DNA of 64,000 nucleotides from Leifsonia aquatica H1aii (GTDB taxonomy: Bacteria > Actinomycetota > Actinomycetes > Actinomycetales > Microbacteriaceae), in NCBI RefSeq assembly GCF_000633535.1, contig NZ_AYMR01000021.1, forward strand, positions 1 to 64,000. Direction: 5' to 3'. The position numbers and the translations under genes were made by a program. Positions 1 to 7,226 of this stretch are shown here, in pieces; position 1 is the stretch's first letter; every line of letters begins with the position of its first letter. Below the pieces are notes generated by a model, which saw only the letters and a program-made list of their open reading frames with translations, was not told the origin of the DNA and did not search any database.

Positions 1-463
1 CCCCCGCGACGGCGGCGGCGAGCACTTCGAGCACCGGTCGATACAGCGGCATGGCGATCAGCAGCAGCGCGACGGCGATCTGCCCCCAGTCGTCCTGGAT
101 GCGGAGGTTGTGCCCCCAGACCGCGGCGTCGAACAGGCACGCGGCGACCACCGCCAACCCGATCACGGTCACGTGCGACCAGCGGCCGAACGGCGCGAGG
201 CCGGGATGCGTCCGGATGGTCGCGACGACCACGGCGAGCACCAGCACCGCGATGGCCGCGACGGCGAGCGAGGTGGAGCGGAGCTGATCGAGGTGCCAGA
301 TCGTGGAGGTGATGGCATACCCGATCGCGGTGGCCCCGATCAGCGGGACGAGGAGCCACGCGGACTGCACCCCCAGCGGGTCGAGTCGTTGCGGCGTCCG
401 TTCGACGGGGACGGAACGCAGCCGCACCATCGTCTCGGTGGGCACTCCGCGCGGCGGCGTCAT
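1..463 (-). CDS. Membrane protein, N-terminal 154 residues (cut by window edge)
   Basis: This gene continues beyond the left edge; only its first 154 codons are present and the frame is open throughout. Its ATG (463-461) overlaps the TGA of the upstream histidine kinase gene as ATGA, so the two are probably translationally coupled. After a polar leader of about 34 residues there are four hydrophobic stretches at roughly residues 35-56, 66-83, 100-116 and 128-141. No catalytic motif is visible in this part. Coupling to a sensor kinase suggests either the membrane half of a second sensor or a partner of that kinase. This is inference from position only, and the family is not recognised. Confidence 0.7.
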   Translation of the reverse strand, partial: MTPPRGVPTETMVRLRSVPVERTPQRLDPLGVQSAWLLVPLIGATAIGYAITSTIWHLDQLRSTSLAVAAIAVLVLAVVVATIRTHPGLAPFGRWSHVTVIGLAVVAACLFDAAVWGHNLRIQDDWGQIAVALLLIAMPLYRPVLEVLAAAVAG

Positions 464-1671
464 GAGACGACCTCCGGGGCGCACGGGACGACCATGATCA
501 CGGTCGTCCCGACATCGGCGCTGGAATAGACGGTGACGGTCCCTCCGACGCGCGAGATGCGGTCGTGGACGGACTGACGCAGGCCGAGCCGGTCGCCGCC
601 GGTCGAGTCGGGCACGAAACCACGGCCGCTGTCCACGACCATCACGGACAGCGCGTCGTCGCAGATGCTCAGAGCGACCTCGGCCGTGGCGCTGCCGGAA
701 TGGCGGATGACGTTGACGAGGCACTGTCGGACGGCGAGTCCGACGGCGCGCAGGGTCGGTTCGTCCAGACGGACGATCGACGACCGGTCGCCGGAGATGT
801 CGACCGCCAGGCCCTCGTCACGCGCGTCCTCGATGGCGCGGTGCAGGTCGCTGCGATACCAGGGGTCGTCGCCGATCGACTCGCTCGGCACGGATTCCGT
901 CAGGGACGGCATCCCGCGCCCGAGCACACCCAGGTCCGCCTCGATGCGCTCCCGAAGACGCTCGGGGAGCGGCCCCGGCTCCGCACGCGAGATGGCCAGA
1001 AGCTCGCTGAGCACCGTGTCGTGAGTGTCCGCCGCGAGGTCCCCCACCAGGGATCGCCGCAGGTCGACGAGCCGCACGTCGCGCACGGCCCGGTGGATCG
1101 CCGCTTGCGGGCGTCCCCGCGAGCCGCGCGTCAGCCCGTCGAAGGCCAGAACCCCGACCAGGAGCAGGTAGGCACCGAGCGAGATCGCGTCGGTCGTGAA
1201 TTCCCGTCCGGTCGTGACGGCCGCCAGGAGCACAGCGGCCTCCGCGAGGGCGAAGCCGAGCGACGCCCAGAGGATGCCCGCCAACGCTCCGGTGCCGGTG
1301 CCTCCCACCAGCGTCATCGCGACCACCGGGAGTGCGACCACGAACAGGTTCGTGTCCCGGTAGGCCGGGGTGCCGAGGAAGATCGCGACGACGTAGAAGT
1401 AGGTGCACACCGTCCCCACCGCGAGATAGGTGATCGTGAGAGCGACCGTGCGCCCGCGCGCGAGCAGGGCGAGCACCGCGAGCAGCGCCACCATCGGGAG
1501 GAGCATGAGCAACGTCGACCAGGACGTCCCGCTGACTCCGTTCCCGAACCCCGAGAAGAGCGCGTTCACGAGGGCCGCGACGAGGCAGACGAGCCCGGCC
1601 CAGCGGGCAGCCGTCGCGAGTGCCCGGGAGTTCGCGGCCCTCGAGAGGTGGGTGGGCAGGCCGAGAGACAC
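460..1671 (-). CDS. Sensor histidine kinase (NarL-type HATPase)
   Basis: A 403-residue membrane sensor kinase. About six hydrophobic segments fill residues 24-180. A dimerisation and phosphoacceptor region follows, with His217 in DLAADTHDTV, and then a HATPase_c domain with the N box around CLVNVIRHS (Asn320), the G1 box VDSGRGF (346-352) and a final LGLRQSVHDRI...GG region. This arrangement matches two-component kinases that pair with LuxR/NarL-type response regulators. No response regulator lies in the window, so the partner is probably further left. The start is GTG at 1671, preceded by a GAAAGGGG ribosome binding site. No extracellular sensor domain is evident, so the signal may be perceived in the membrane. 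Confidence 0.85.
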   Translation of the reverse strand: MSLGLPTHLSRAANSRALATAARWAGLVCLVAALVNALFSGFGNGVSGTSWSTLLMLLPMVALLAVLALLARGRTVALTITYLAVGTVCTYFYVVAIFLGTPAYRDTNLFVVALPVVAMTLVGGTGTGALAGILWASLGFALAEAAVLLAAVTTGREFTTDAISLGAYLLLVGVLAFDGLTRGSRGRPQAAIHRAVRDVRLVDLRRSLVGDLAADTHDTVLSELLAISRAEPGPLPERLRERIEADLGVLGRGMPSLTESVPSESIGDDPWYRSDLHRAIEDARDEGLAVDISGDRSSIVRLDEPTLRAVGLAVRQCLVNVIRHSGSATAEVALSICDDALSVMVVDSGRGFVPDSTGGDRLGLRQSVHDRISRVGGTVTVYSSADVGTTVIMVVPCAPEVVS

Positions 1672-1742
1672 ACGACCCCTTTCGAGCGTGCGAGCGATCC
1701 GGCCGCAGCCGGAGGGGTCGGATCATCCCGACGCCCTCGGGA

Positions 1743-1799
1743 ATTATGGCATCCGGCGGCCATGCCGTGTACCCCGCATTTGTCGGCATCTTGTACCCC
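1743..1799 (-). promoter_or_regulatory. Promoter of the sensor kinase gene with upstream direct repeats
   Basis: On the minus strand CATAAT (1748-1743) is a good -10 element, about 70 bp before the kinase start. No strong -35 is present. Instead TGTACCCC occurs twice on the plus strand, at 1768-1775 and 1792-1799, exactly 24 bp apart. Direct repeats just upstream of a weak -35 are typical of response-regulator activator sites. A hairpin (TCCGGC-cgca-GCCGGA, 1698-1713) lies in the leader. Confidence 0.45.
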
Positions 1800-1861
1800 A
1801 TCGGCCGGTGTCTGCCCTCCCACCCCGCGATGGTCGCCCTGTGTCGCGATGCCGCGTCCGC

Positions 1862-3007
1862 TCAGAACAGCGTCGGCTGCATCCCCTCCGCGATGAGCGC
1901 TGCGCCAACGAGGGACTCCGCATCCGGCGCCGCCTCGCGGACGGTCCCGGGCGCGAGGGCGGGCGGCGACGTGACGACCCTCCGCTCGCCGTCGCCGTCG
2001 CGCAGCATCCCGAGAGCGGAGGAGCGGACTCCCCCGGTCAGCGGATCCTCCTCGCCCCGCTGCAGAGCGTGCGCCCGGATGAGCGGCTTGATGCGCGCCG
2101 CGAGCCAGGTGCGGTACTCGGCGGGCGCGTACGTCCCCCGGCCGTACATGCTCCGGTACCGCGGGAGGAGTTCGGGATGCTCGCGCGCCAGCCAGAGGTA
2201 GTACCACTCCTTCACCCCGGGCTTGAGGTGCAGGGCGGTGTACAGGACGGACGTCGCTCCCGCCTCCTTCGCCTGCCGGAGCGCCTCGTCGAGGTGCTCC
2301 TTCGAGTCGGTCAGGTACGGGAGGATCGGCATCAGGAAGACGGAACAGTCCAGCCCGTGCTCGCGCACCGCCGTCACGGTGGCGAGCCGCGCCTTCGTGG
2401 ATGGGGTTCCCGGCTCGACGGACTGCTGCAGTTCGTCGTCGTAGACCGCGATCGACATCGCGAGGTCGACGGGCACCCGCTTGGCCGCCTCCGCCAGCCG
2501 ATCGAGGTCGCGTCGCATCAGCGAGCCCTTGGTGAGGATGCTGAACGGGGTACCCGTATCGGCGAGGGCGTCGATGATCCCCGGCATCAGCGCATATCGC
2601 CCCTCTGCCCGCTGATACGGGTCGGTGTTGGTGCCGAGCGCCACGGGATGGTGACCCCAACCCGGTCGGGAGAGTTCTCGGCGGAGCACCTCCGCCACAT
2701 TCACCTTGACGACGATCTCCTGGTCGAAGTCCTTGCCCTGGTCGAGCTCGAGGTAGCTGTGCGTCGGCCGCGCGAAGCAGTAGACGCACGCGTGCGAGCA
2801 GCCCCGGTACGGGTTGATCGTCCATCCGAACGGCATCGGGCCGCCCCCGCCGGGGATCTTGTTCAGGGCCGACTTGGCGAGCACCTCGTGGAAGGTGATG
2901 CCCGCGAAGTCGGGCGTGCGGACCGAGCGCACGAGATTGTTGAGCCGCGCCAGCCCCGGCAGCGCGGTCGGCGCCTCCGCCGTGAGTTCCTGCCCGCTCC
3001 ATCTCAT
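1862..3007 (-). CDS. Radical SAM protein, Rv2578c / spore-photoproduct-lyase-like family
   Basis: A 381-residue radical S-adenosylmethionine protein of the Rv2578c type. The iron-sulfur cluster motif CxxxCxxC is Cys70-Cys74-Cys77 in PYRGCSHACVYCFARP, and TNTDPYQ and ILTKG follow as in this family. The reading frame is open 43 codons further upstream, but the family begins with an MRW-like sequence, so the ATG at 3007 (MRWSGQEL) is chosen. The longer version would read through a LexA operator. There is no ribosome binding site and the LexA palindrome ends 4 bp before the ATG, so translation may start on a leaderless or nearly leaderless transcript. The substrate is unknown. SOS control suggests a role in repair or damage response. 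Confidence 0.85.
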   Translation of the reverse strand: MRWSGQELTAEAPTALPGLARLNNLVRSVRTPDFAGITFHEVLAKSALNKIPGGGGPMPFGWTINPYRGCSHACVYCFARPTHSYLELDQGKDFDQEIVVKVNVAEVLRRELSRPGWGHHPVALGTNTDPYQRAEGRYALMPGIIDALADTGTPFSILTKGSLMRRDLDRLAEAAKRVPVDLAMSIAVYDDELQQSVEPGTPSTKARLATVTAVREHGLDCSVFLMPILPYLTDSKEHLDEALRQAKEAGATSVLYTALHLKPGVKEWYYLWLAREHPELLPRYRSMYGRGTYAPAEYRTWLAARIKPLIRAHALQRGEEDPLTGGVRSSALGMLRDGDGERRVVTSPPALAPGTVREAAPDAESLVGAALIAEGMQPTLF

Positions 3008-3010
3008 GAG

Positions 3011-3036
3011 TTCATTCGAACATATGTTCGAATGAA
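3011..3036. promoter_or_regulatory. LexA/SOS box
   Basis: A perfect 26-bp palindrome with core TCGAAC-ATAT-GTTCGA at 3016-3031, the actinobacterial LexA consensus (TCGAAC-N4-GTTCGA). It lies 4 bp upstream of the radical SAM start codon, where bound LexA would cover the -10 region (TATGTT) of that gene. It is about 100 bp from the divergent start at 3137, so control of the plus-strand cassette is possible but less direct. Confidence 0.9.
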
Positions 3037-3136
3037 GGTCAAGTGGCTCACTCCCCCGGAGCGCCGGTGCGAGGTGGTGATACGGTCGTAGCCGTACGAC
3101 GACGCGCCCGGGCGGGGGCACCAGGGGGGAGCGCAC

Positions 3137-3886
3137 GTGACCGACGACGCCGAGACGTTCTTCGAGTTGCGCGACGGATTCGATCGTGAAGCGCAGAGCT
3201 TCGCCGCCGCGGCCGAGCAGCCGATGCCCTCGACCGCCGCAGACCCGAATGGCGCGATCACGGTCGCCCTCGACGCCGACGGCGGCCCGACCGTCACTCT
3301 CTCAGAGCGCTGGCGCGACGACTACGAGCCGGGCGCGCTCGGGGCGGAGATCGTCCGCACGTTCCAGACCCTGGTCGCGGAGCGCACGGCCGGCTGGGCG
3401 CAGAACCTCGACGCGTCGTTCGATCAGGAGCGCCGCACCCGGCCCCTGCCCTCCATCGACGACACCCTCGCCGGCCGGCTCCAGGATGCACTCGACGGCG
3501 ACGAGGACAGCGCGACGGCCGTGACTGGCGTCCTCGAGAACATCCTGGCCCTCCTCGACGACGTCTCGGCCAATATCGATCAGACCTTCGACGCGGCGTT
3601 CCAGCGCGGCCGGACCGTGGAGCGCAGTGCGCCGCCCTCCCAGAACCTCGTGGTCGAACTCACCGTGGGCGGAGATCTCGTCGGGATCTCCTTCTCCGAG
3701 AGCTGGCTGCAGCGCACCTCGGCTGCGCAGGTCTCGCGCGAGCTCAACGCAGCCATCGCCGAGGCACGCGAACGGAGTTCCGGGGCGCGCGCGGCAGGCC
3801 CGCTCGACGGCACCCCGTTGGCCGCGTACCAGCGTTTCATCGACGACCAGGATGCGCTCGTGGCATACCTGCGCGGAAAGGAGTAG
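3137..3886 (+). CDS. YbaB/EbfC-like protein of a type VII secretion-like cassette
   Basis: A 249-residue acidic soluble protein with a GTG start. It contains two similar segments. Residues about 40-87 (ITVALDADGGPTVTLSERW followed by a long helix) and about 170-213 (LVVELTVGGDLVGISFSESW followed by a helix) both match the strand-turn-strand-SEsW-helix pattern of YbaB/EbfC-like proteins, which in actinobacteria often sit beside WXG100/ESX genes. This looks like an internal duplication joined by a helical acidic linker. The next gene begins 4 bp after its stop, so it heads a tight cassette of four genes. It has no signal peptide. DNA binding or chaperone roles are both possible. Confidence 0.55.
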   Translation: MTDDAETFFELRDGFDREAQSFAAAAEQPMPSTAADPNGAITVALDADGGPTVTLSERWRDDYEPGALGAEIVRTFQTLVAERTAGWAQNLDASFDQERRTRPLPSIDDTLAGRLQDALDGDEDSATAVTGVLENILALLDDVSANIDQTFDAAFQRGRTVERSAPPSQNLVVELTVGGDLVGISFSESWLQRTSAAQVSRELNAAIAEARERSSGARAAGPLDGTPLAAYQRFIDDQDALVAYLRGKE

Positions 3887-3889
3887 GCC

Positions 3890-4207
3890 ATGGATCCGGA
3901 GATCGCCCTCAGCTTCGAGGCGCTCAGCAAGGACGCGACGATCTGGGACGCCGCGGCGGACAGTCTCGAGTCGAGCCGGAGCGAACTGTCCGGCATCGAG
4001 GTGTACCGCGGGGCGTTCTCCTTCGCGGCGATGGACACGGCCGATGTCTACGCCCAGCTGCACCAGCAGGTCATGACCCTGCTCCAACAGGGCGCCACGG
4101 CGACGCGCGACGGGGCGAACGCGCTGCGGGCCGTCCGCGAGGATTTCGAACGCTTCGAGGACATCACGAAGGCCGACCTCTACGCGGTCTGGCAGCCGGT
4201 CGTCTGA
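3890..4207 (+). CDS. WXG100/EspC-like small helical protein
   Basis: A 105-residue, all-helical, acidic protein without signal peptide or membrane segment, in the size range of ESX/WXG100 secretion substrates. It lacks a clear central W-x-G turn and a textbook C-terminal YxxxD/E signal, so it resembles the EspC-like branch more than EsxA. The sequence AAADSLESSRSELSGIE would form the first helix and ATRDGANALRAVREDFERFE the second. Its place between a YbaB-like gene and a W-x-G membrane protein gene supports a type VII secretion context. No EccC-type ATPase is in the window. Confidence 0.5.
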   Translation: MDPEIALSFEALSKDATIWDAAADSLESSRSELSGIEVYRGAFSFAAMDTADVYAQLHQQVMTLLQQGATATRDGANALRAVREDFERFEDITKADLYAVWQPVV

Positions 4208-4223
4208 CCGGGGAGGGGACACC

Positions 4224-4916
4224 ATGGACATCGCAGAGCGCGTGCTCGAACTGCTGGAGAAGATCCGGGAGAAGATCGAGGAGATCGGGCGACTCATCAA
4301 CGCCGTGCTCCGGACGCTGCCGGCCGTGCTCAGCTGGATCGCAGACCGCGTCCGCGACAACTGGAACGACATGCTGGCCAAGATCGGCGAGATGTGGGCA
4401 TGGTTCGCCGACAAGCTCAGCTACGTCGGCAATCCGTTCACGCTCAACGGGGCCGCGGACGGCTGGAAGCGCGCCGGCAGCCAGGTCGCCCGGATCAACG
4501 ACACGATCTTCGACGCGAACCTGAGCGTCGACGACCGCTGGACCGGGCGCGCCGCGGAACAGTACAAGCAGTCCATCGAACCGCAACGGCGCGCGAACAC
4601 CTCGATCATGTCCGACTACGCGGAGAACATCGGCAACGCGCTGAGCGGCCTCGCCGTCGCCATCGCGGTCTTCTGGGGCGCGGTGGTGGCGGCGATCATC
4701 GGGCTGCTCGTGGCACTGGCCTCGGCAGCAGTCGCGACCGGCACGATCGTCGGCCTCCCCGCCGCCCCGGTCCTGGTCGCGCTCGGCATCGCCGCCTTCC
4801 TCGCCGCCGCGGGCGCAGGCGTCCTCGTGCTGTACGTCTCCGCCGGACAGGCCAAGACGACCATCGGCTCGGCCGGGGCCGGCATCCAGTCCTGGCCGTC
4901 GATGGCGTCGTCGTGA
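4224..4916 (+). CDS. WXG100-like domain protein with C-terminal membrane hairpin
   Basis: A 230-residue protein. Residues 1-60 are amphipathic helices rich in Glu, Lys and Ile. A WXG100-like hairpin follows, in which DDRWTGRAAEQYKQS (about 104-118) supplies the W-x-G turn. Residues about 135-205 are strongly hydrophobic (two or three membrane helices rich in Ala and Gly). A WXG domain fused to membrane helices is typical of actinobacterial T7SS-associated effectors or membrane anchors. The gene starts 16 bp after its neighbour with a GGGGAGGGGAC ribosome binding site. It overlaps the next gene by GTGA. Confidence 0.55.
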   Translation: MDIAERVLELLEKIREKIEEIGRLINAVLRTLPAVLSWIADRVRDNWNDMLAKIGEMWAWFADKLSYVGNPFTLNGAADGWKRAGSQVARINDTIFDANLSVDDRWTGRAAEQYKQSIEPQRRANTSIMSDYAENIGNALSGLAVAIAVFWGAVVAAIIGLLVALASAAVATGTIVGLPAAPVLVALGIAAFLAAAGAGVLVLYVSAGQAKTTIGSAGAGIQSWPSMASS

Positions 4917-5338
4917 CGGCCTCCCGCTCGTCGGAACCGTTGTCATCGCGGCGGCCCGGGTTGAACGGAGCCTTGTGCATCGTCATCGGGGTCGTGCTCC
5001 TCGCGATGGGCGTCGCCGCATTCGTGGGTGCCGGATACGATCACGCGCTCGTGGGCACGGGGCTCGTCGCCGTGCTGCTCGCGATGATCGCCTTCCTTCT
5101 GGGCGGGTTCGGCTTCAGCGTCGGTCGCAGCGCATCGCCTCGATCGGCGACCGGGCCCGTCCTCCTGCTCACGATCCTCGCCGCCGCGATCGGCTTCGTC
5201 GGCAACGGCATCACCGCTGTGCTGAGCGCGTTGGAGCCGAGTGTGTTCGGAATCGCGGCGAGCTTCCTGCTGTTCATCCTGGCTCTGAGCCTCGCTCTGC
5301 AGGGAGCGATGATCCACGGCGCGGCGAAGACGCGCTGA
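4913..5338 (+). CDS. Small integral membrane protein of the T7SS-like cassette
   Basis: A 141-residue protein starting at the GTG at 4913, which overlaps the TGA of the previous gene (GTGA), so expression is coupled. After a polar leader of about 17 residues (TASRSSEPLSSRRPG) there are four hydrophobic segments separated by short loops. No conserved motif is recognised. Its position as the last gene of the cassette suggests it works with the W-x-G membrane protein. The downstream ABC-F gene is convergent and ends 30 bp away. Confidence 0.6.
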   Translation: MTASRSSEPLSSRRPGLNGALCIVIGVVLLAMGVAAFVGAGYDHALVGTGLVAVLLAMIAFLLGGFGFSVGRSASPRSATGPVLLLTILAAAIGFVGNGITAVLSALEPSVFGIAASFLLFILALSLALQGAMIHGAAKTR

Positions 5339-5367
5339 CTCTGCGCGCATCGCCACGCCGTGGGCCG

Positions 5368-6990
5368 TCACGCGGCGACCAGGGCCAGCTCCTCACCGTT
5401 CCAGCGGGCCCGCAGCCAGCGGTCGTGGCTCGCGACCACCACCGCACCCGGGTAGCCTCCGAGCGCCTCCTCGAGCTCGGTCGCGAGCGCGAGCGAGAGG
5501 TGGTTCGTCGGCTCGTCCAGCAGGAAGAGGTGCGGCGGCCGGGCGAGGATCAGCGCCAGCGCCAGCCGTCGCTGCTGCCCCACCGAGAGCGCCCCGACGG
5601 GACGGTCCAGATCGCGCGGCGCGATCAGGCCGAGCCCGACGAGAGGGATGCTCTCGGCACGCCGCTCCCCCATCGCGGCCGCGTAGACCGTGCGCGGCGA
5701 GGCGGACAGGTCGGGGAAACGGACGTCCTGCTCCAGGAGGCCCACCCGCAGACCGCGTCGGCGGCCGACGGAGCCCGCGGTCGGTTCCAACCGGCCCGCC
5801 ACGGCGGCGAGGAGCGTCGACTTGCCCGCGCCGTTCGCCCCCGTGACCAGCACCCGGGACTGCGGCGCCACGTCGAATGTCGGGACGTCCAGGCGGCCCG
5901 GGATGCGCAGCCCGCGCGCGTGCACGAGCAGACCGCCGTCGTCCGCGAGCGGCTGGAACCCCGACGGGATGCCGCCGAATCGCAGGACGGGAGGCGGCTT
6001 GCGCACCTGGGTGCGCTCCAGCTCCTCGCGCCGGCCGGTGGCGTTCTTGATCCGCCGGCTGATCTGCTTGTCGAGCGTTCCTCCCTTGAACGACTTCGCG
6101 AACTTGTCGTTGTCGCGCACCTTTCCCGACCAGGCGATCGACCGCGCGGTGACGTCCGCGGCGAAGCGGAGCGCCGCCAGCTCGTCCTGCTCGTCGGCGT
6201 ACTGCTTCTCCCAGCGCGCGCGCTCTGCGGCCTTCGCCGCGAGGTAGTCGCTGTAGCCGCCGCCGAAGGCCACCGGTCCGCCCCGGGCGGGGTCGATGTC
6301 GAGCAGACCGGTCGCGACCGCGTCGAGGAACGCGCGATCGTGGCTGGCGAAGAGCACCGGTCCGTTCCACTCGAGGAGCCGCTGTTCCAGGAACGCGGCC
6401 GCCGCGTCGTCGAGATGGTTGGTGGGTTCGTCCAGCAGCAGCGCCTCCGGCCGCCCGAGCAGCAGTGCGGCCAGGGCGAATCGACTCCGCTGTCCGCCGG
6501 AGACCTCGTCGAGACGCCGGTCGAGCGGGATCCCGCCGACGCCGAGACCGGCGAGCAGTTCGTCGCGGCGCGCGTCGACCGTCCAGATCTCGGAGCGCTC
6601 GGCCGCCTCGACGGCACGCTGGTACCGCGTCATCGCGGCGTCACCGCCGTCGGCCAGCGCCCCGGCCGCCTCCTCCAGCTCGCGCTCGGCGGCACGCACC
6701 TCGCGGAGCGCGTCCTCGATCAGCGAGCCGAGCGTGTCGGAGCTGCGGAACCGGACCTCCTGCCAGAGGAAGCCGATGGATGCCGGACGAAGGACGGTGC
6801 CGGCGTCCGGGGCTTCGACGCCCGCGAGCAGGCGCAGCAGTGTGGATTTCCCCGCGCCGTTCTCACCGATCAGCCCGAGGCGCGAGCCGGGGGCGACGGT
6901 GAGCGAGACGTCGGTGAGGATGCGACGCTCGCCGTAGCTGAGCGAGACGCCGTCCGCACGAAGCGGAGTGAGTGTGGTGGATACAGGCAT
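5368..6990 (-). CDS. ABC-F family ATPase (ribosome-associated, possible antibiotic resistance)
   Basis: A 540-residue cytosolic protein with two ABC ATPase domains and no membrane segment, the ABC-F architecture. Walker A motifs are GENGAGKST and GANGAGKST. Signature motifs are SGGQRSR and SVGQQRR, and each half has an LLDEPTNHL Walker B. The basic linker KQISRRIKNATGRREELE lies between the halves. ABC-F proteins act in the ribosomal E site, either as translation factors or by displacing macrolide, lincosamide or pleuromutilin antibiotics; the sequence does not decide which. The frame is open 35 codons further upstream, but ATG 6990 (MPVSTTLTPLRADGVSLSYG) follows a GGAAGG site and suits the family. 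No leader-peptide attenuator was found. Confidence 0.85.
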   Translation of the reverse strand: MPVSTTLTPLRADGVSLSYGERRILTDVSLTVAPGSRLGLIGENGAGKSTLLRLLAGVEAPDAGTVLRPASIGFLWQEVRFRSSDTLGSLIEDALREVRAAERELEEAAGALADGGDAAMTRYQRAVEAAERSEIWTVDARRDELLAGLGVGGIPLDRRLDEVSGGQRSRFALAALLLGRPEALLLDEPTNHLDDAAAAFLEQRLLEWNGPVLFASHDRAFLDAVATGLLDIDPARGGPVAFGGGYSDYLAAKAAERARWEKQYADEQDELAALRFAADVTARSIAWSGKVRDNDKFAKSFKGGTLDKQISRRIKNATGRREELERTQVRKPPPVLRFGGIPSGFQPLADDGGLLVHARGLRIPGRLDVPTFDVAPQSRVLVTGANGAGKSTLLAAVAGRLEPTAGSVGRRRGLRVGLLEQDVRFPDLSASPRTVYAAAMGERRAESIPLVGLGLIAPRDLDRPVGALSVGQQRRLALALILARPPHLFLLDEPTNHLSLALATELEEALGGYPGAVVVASHDRWLRARWNGEELALVAA

Positions 6991-7184
6991 GGAGACCGCC
7001 TTCCGAGCGCTCCGGTGAGCCGATTCCCGCCGGGCGTGCTCCGTCGAGAGCGGCGCGTGAGCGCAGTGAACGCGATGACCTGATTCGAGGGTCACCCCAC
7101 TCTGTCGACGGCGCCTCGGGCGCGGGACGAGAGGAGGTGATCACTTCATAGCGCTAACGACCATAACAGGCCGTCGGTACCGCT

Positions 7185-7207
7185 GTCCACCCCCGGCTGA
7201 GGTGGAC
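7185..7207 (-). terminator. Hairpin downstream of mqo
   Basis: GTCCACC (7185-7191) and GGTGGAC (7201-7207) form a 7-bp stem 20 bp after the mqo stop. There is no following U tract, so termination efficiency is uncertain. Confidence 0.35.
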
Positions 7208-7226
7208 GCATACCGTCCGACGCGGA

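Noticed and set aside
6991-7226. Possible leader-peptide attenuator before the ABC-F gene
   Set aside because: No short frame with a ribosome binding site and no alternative stem pair that hides the start could be found in the leader.
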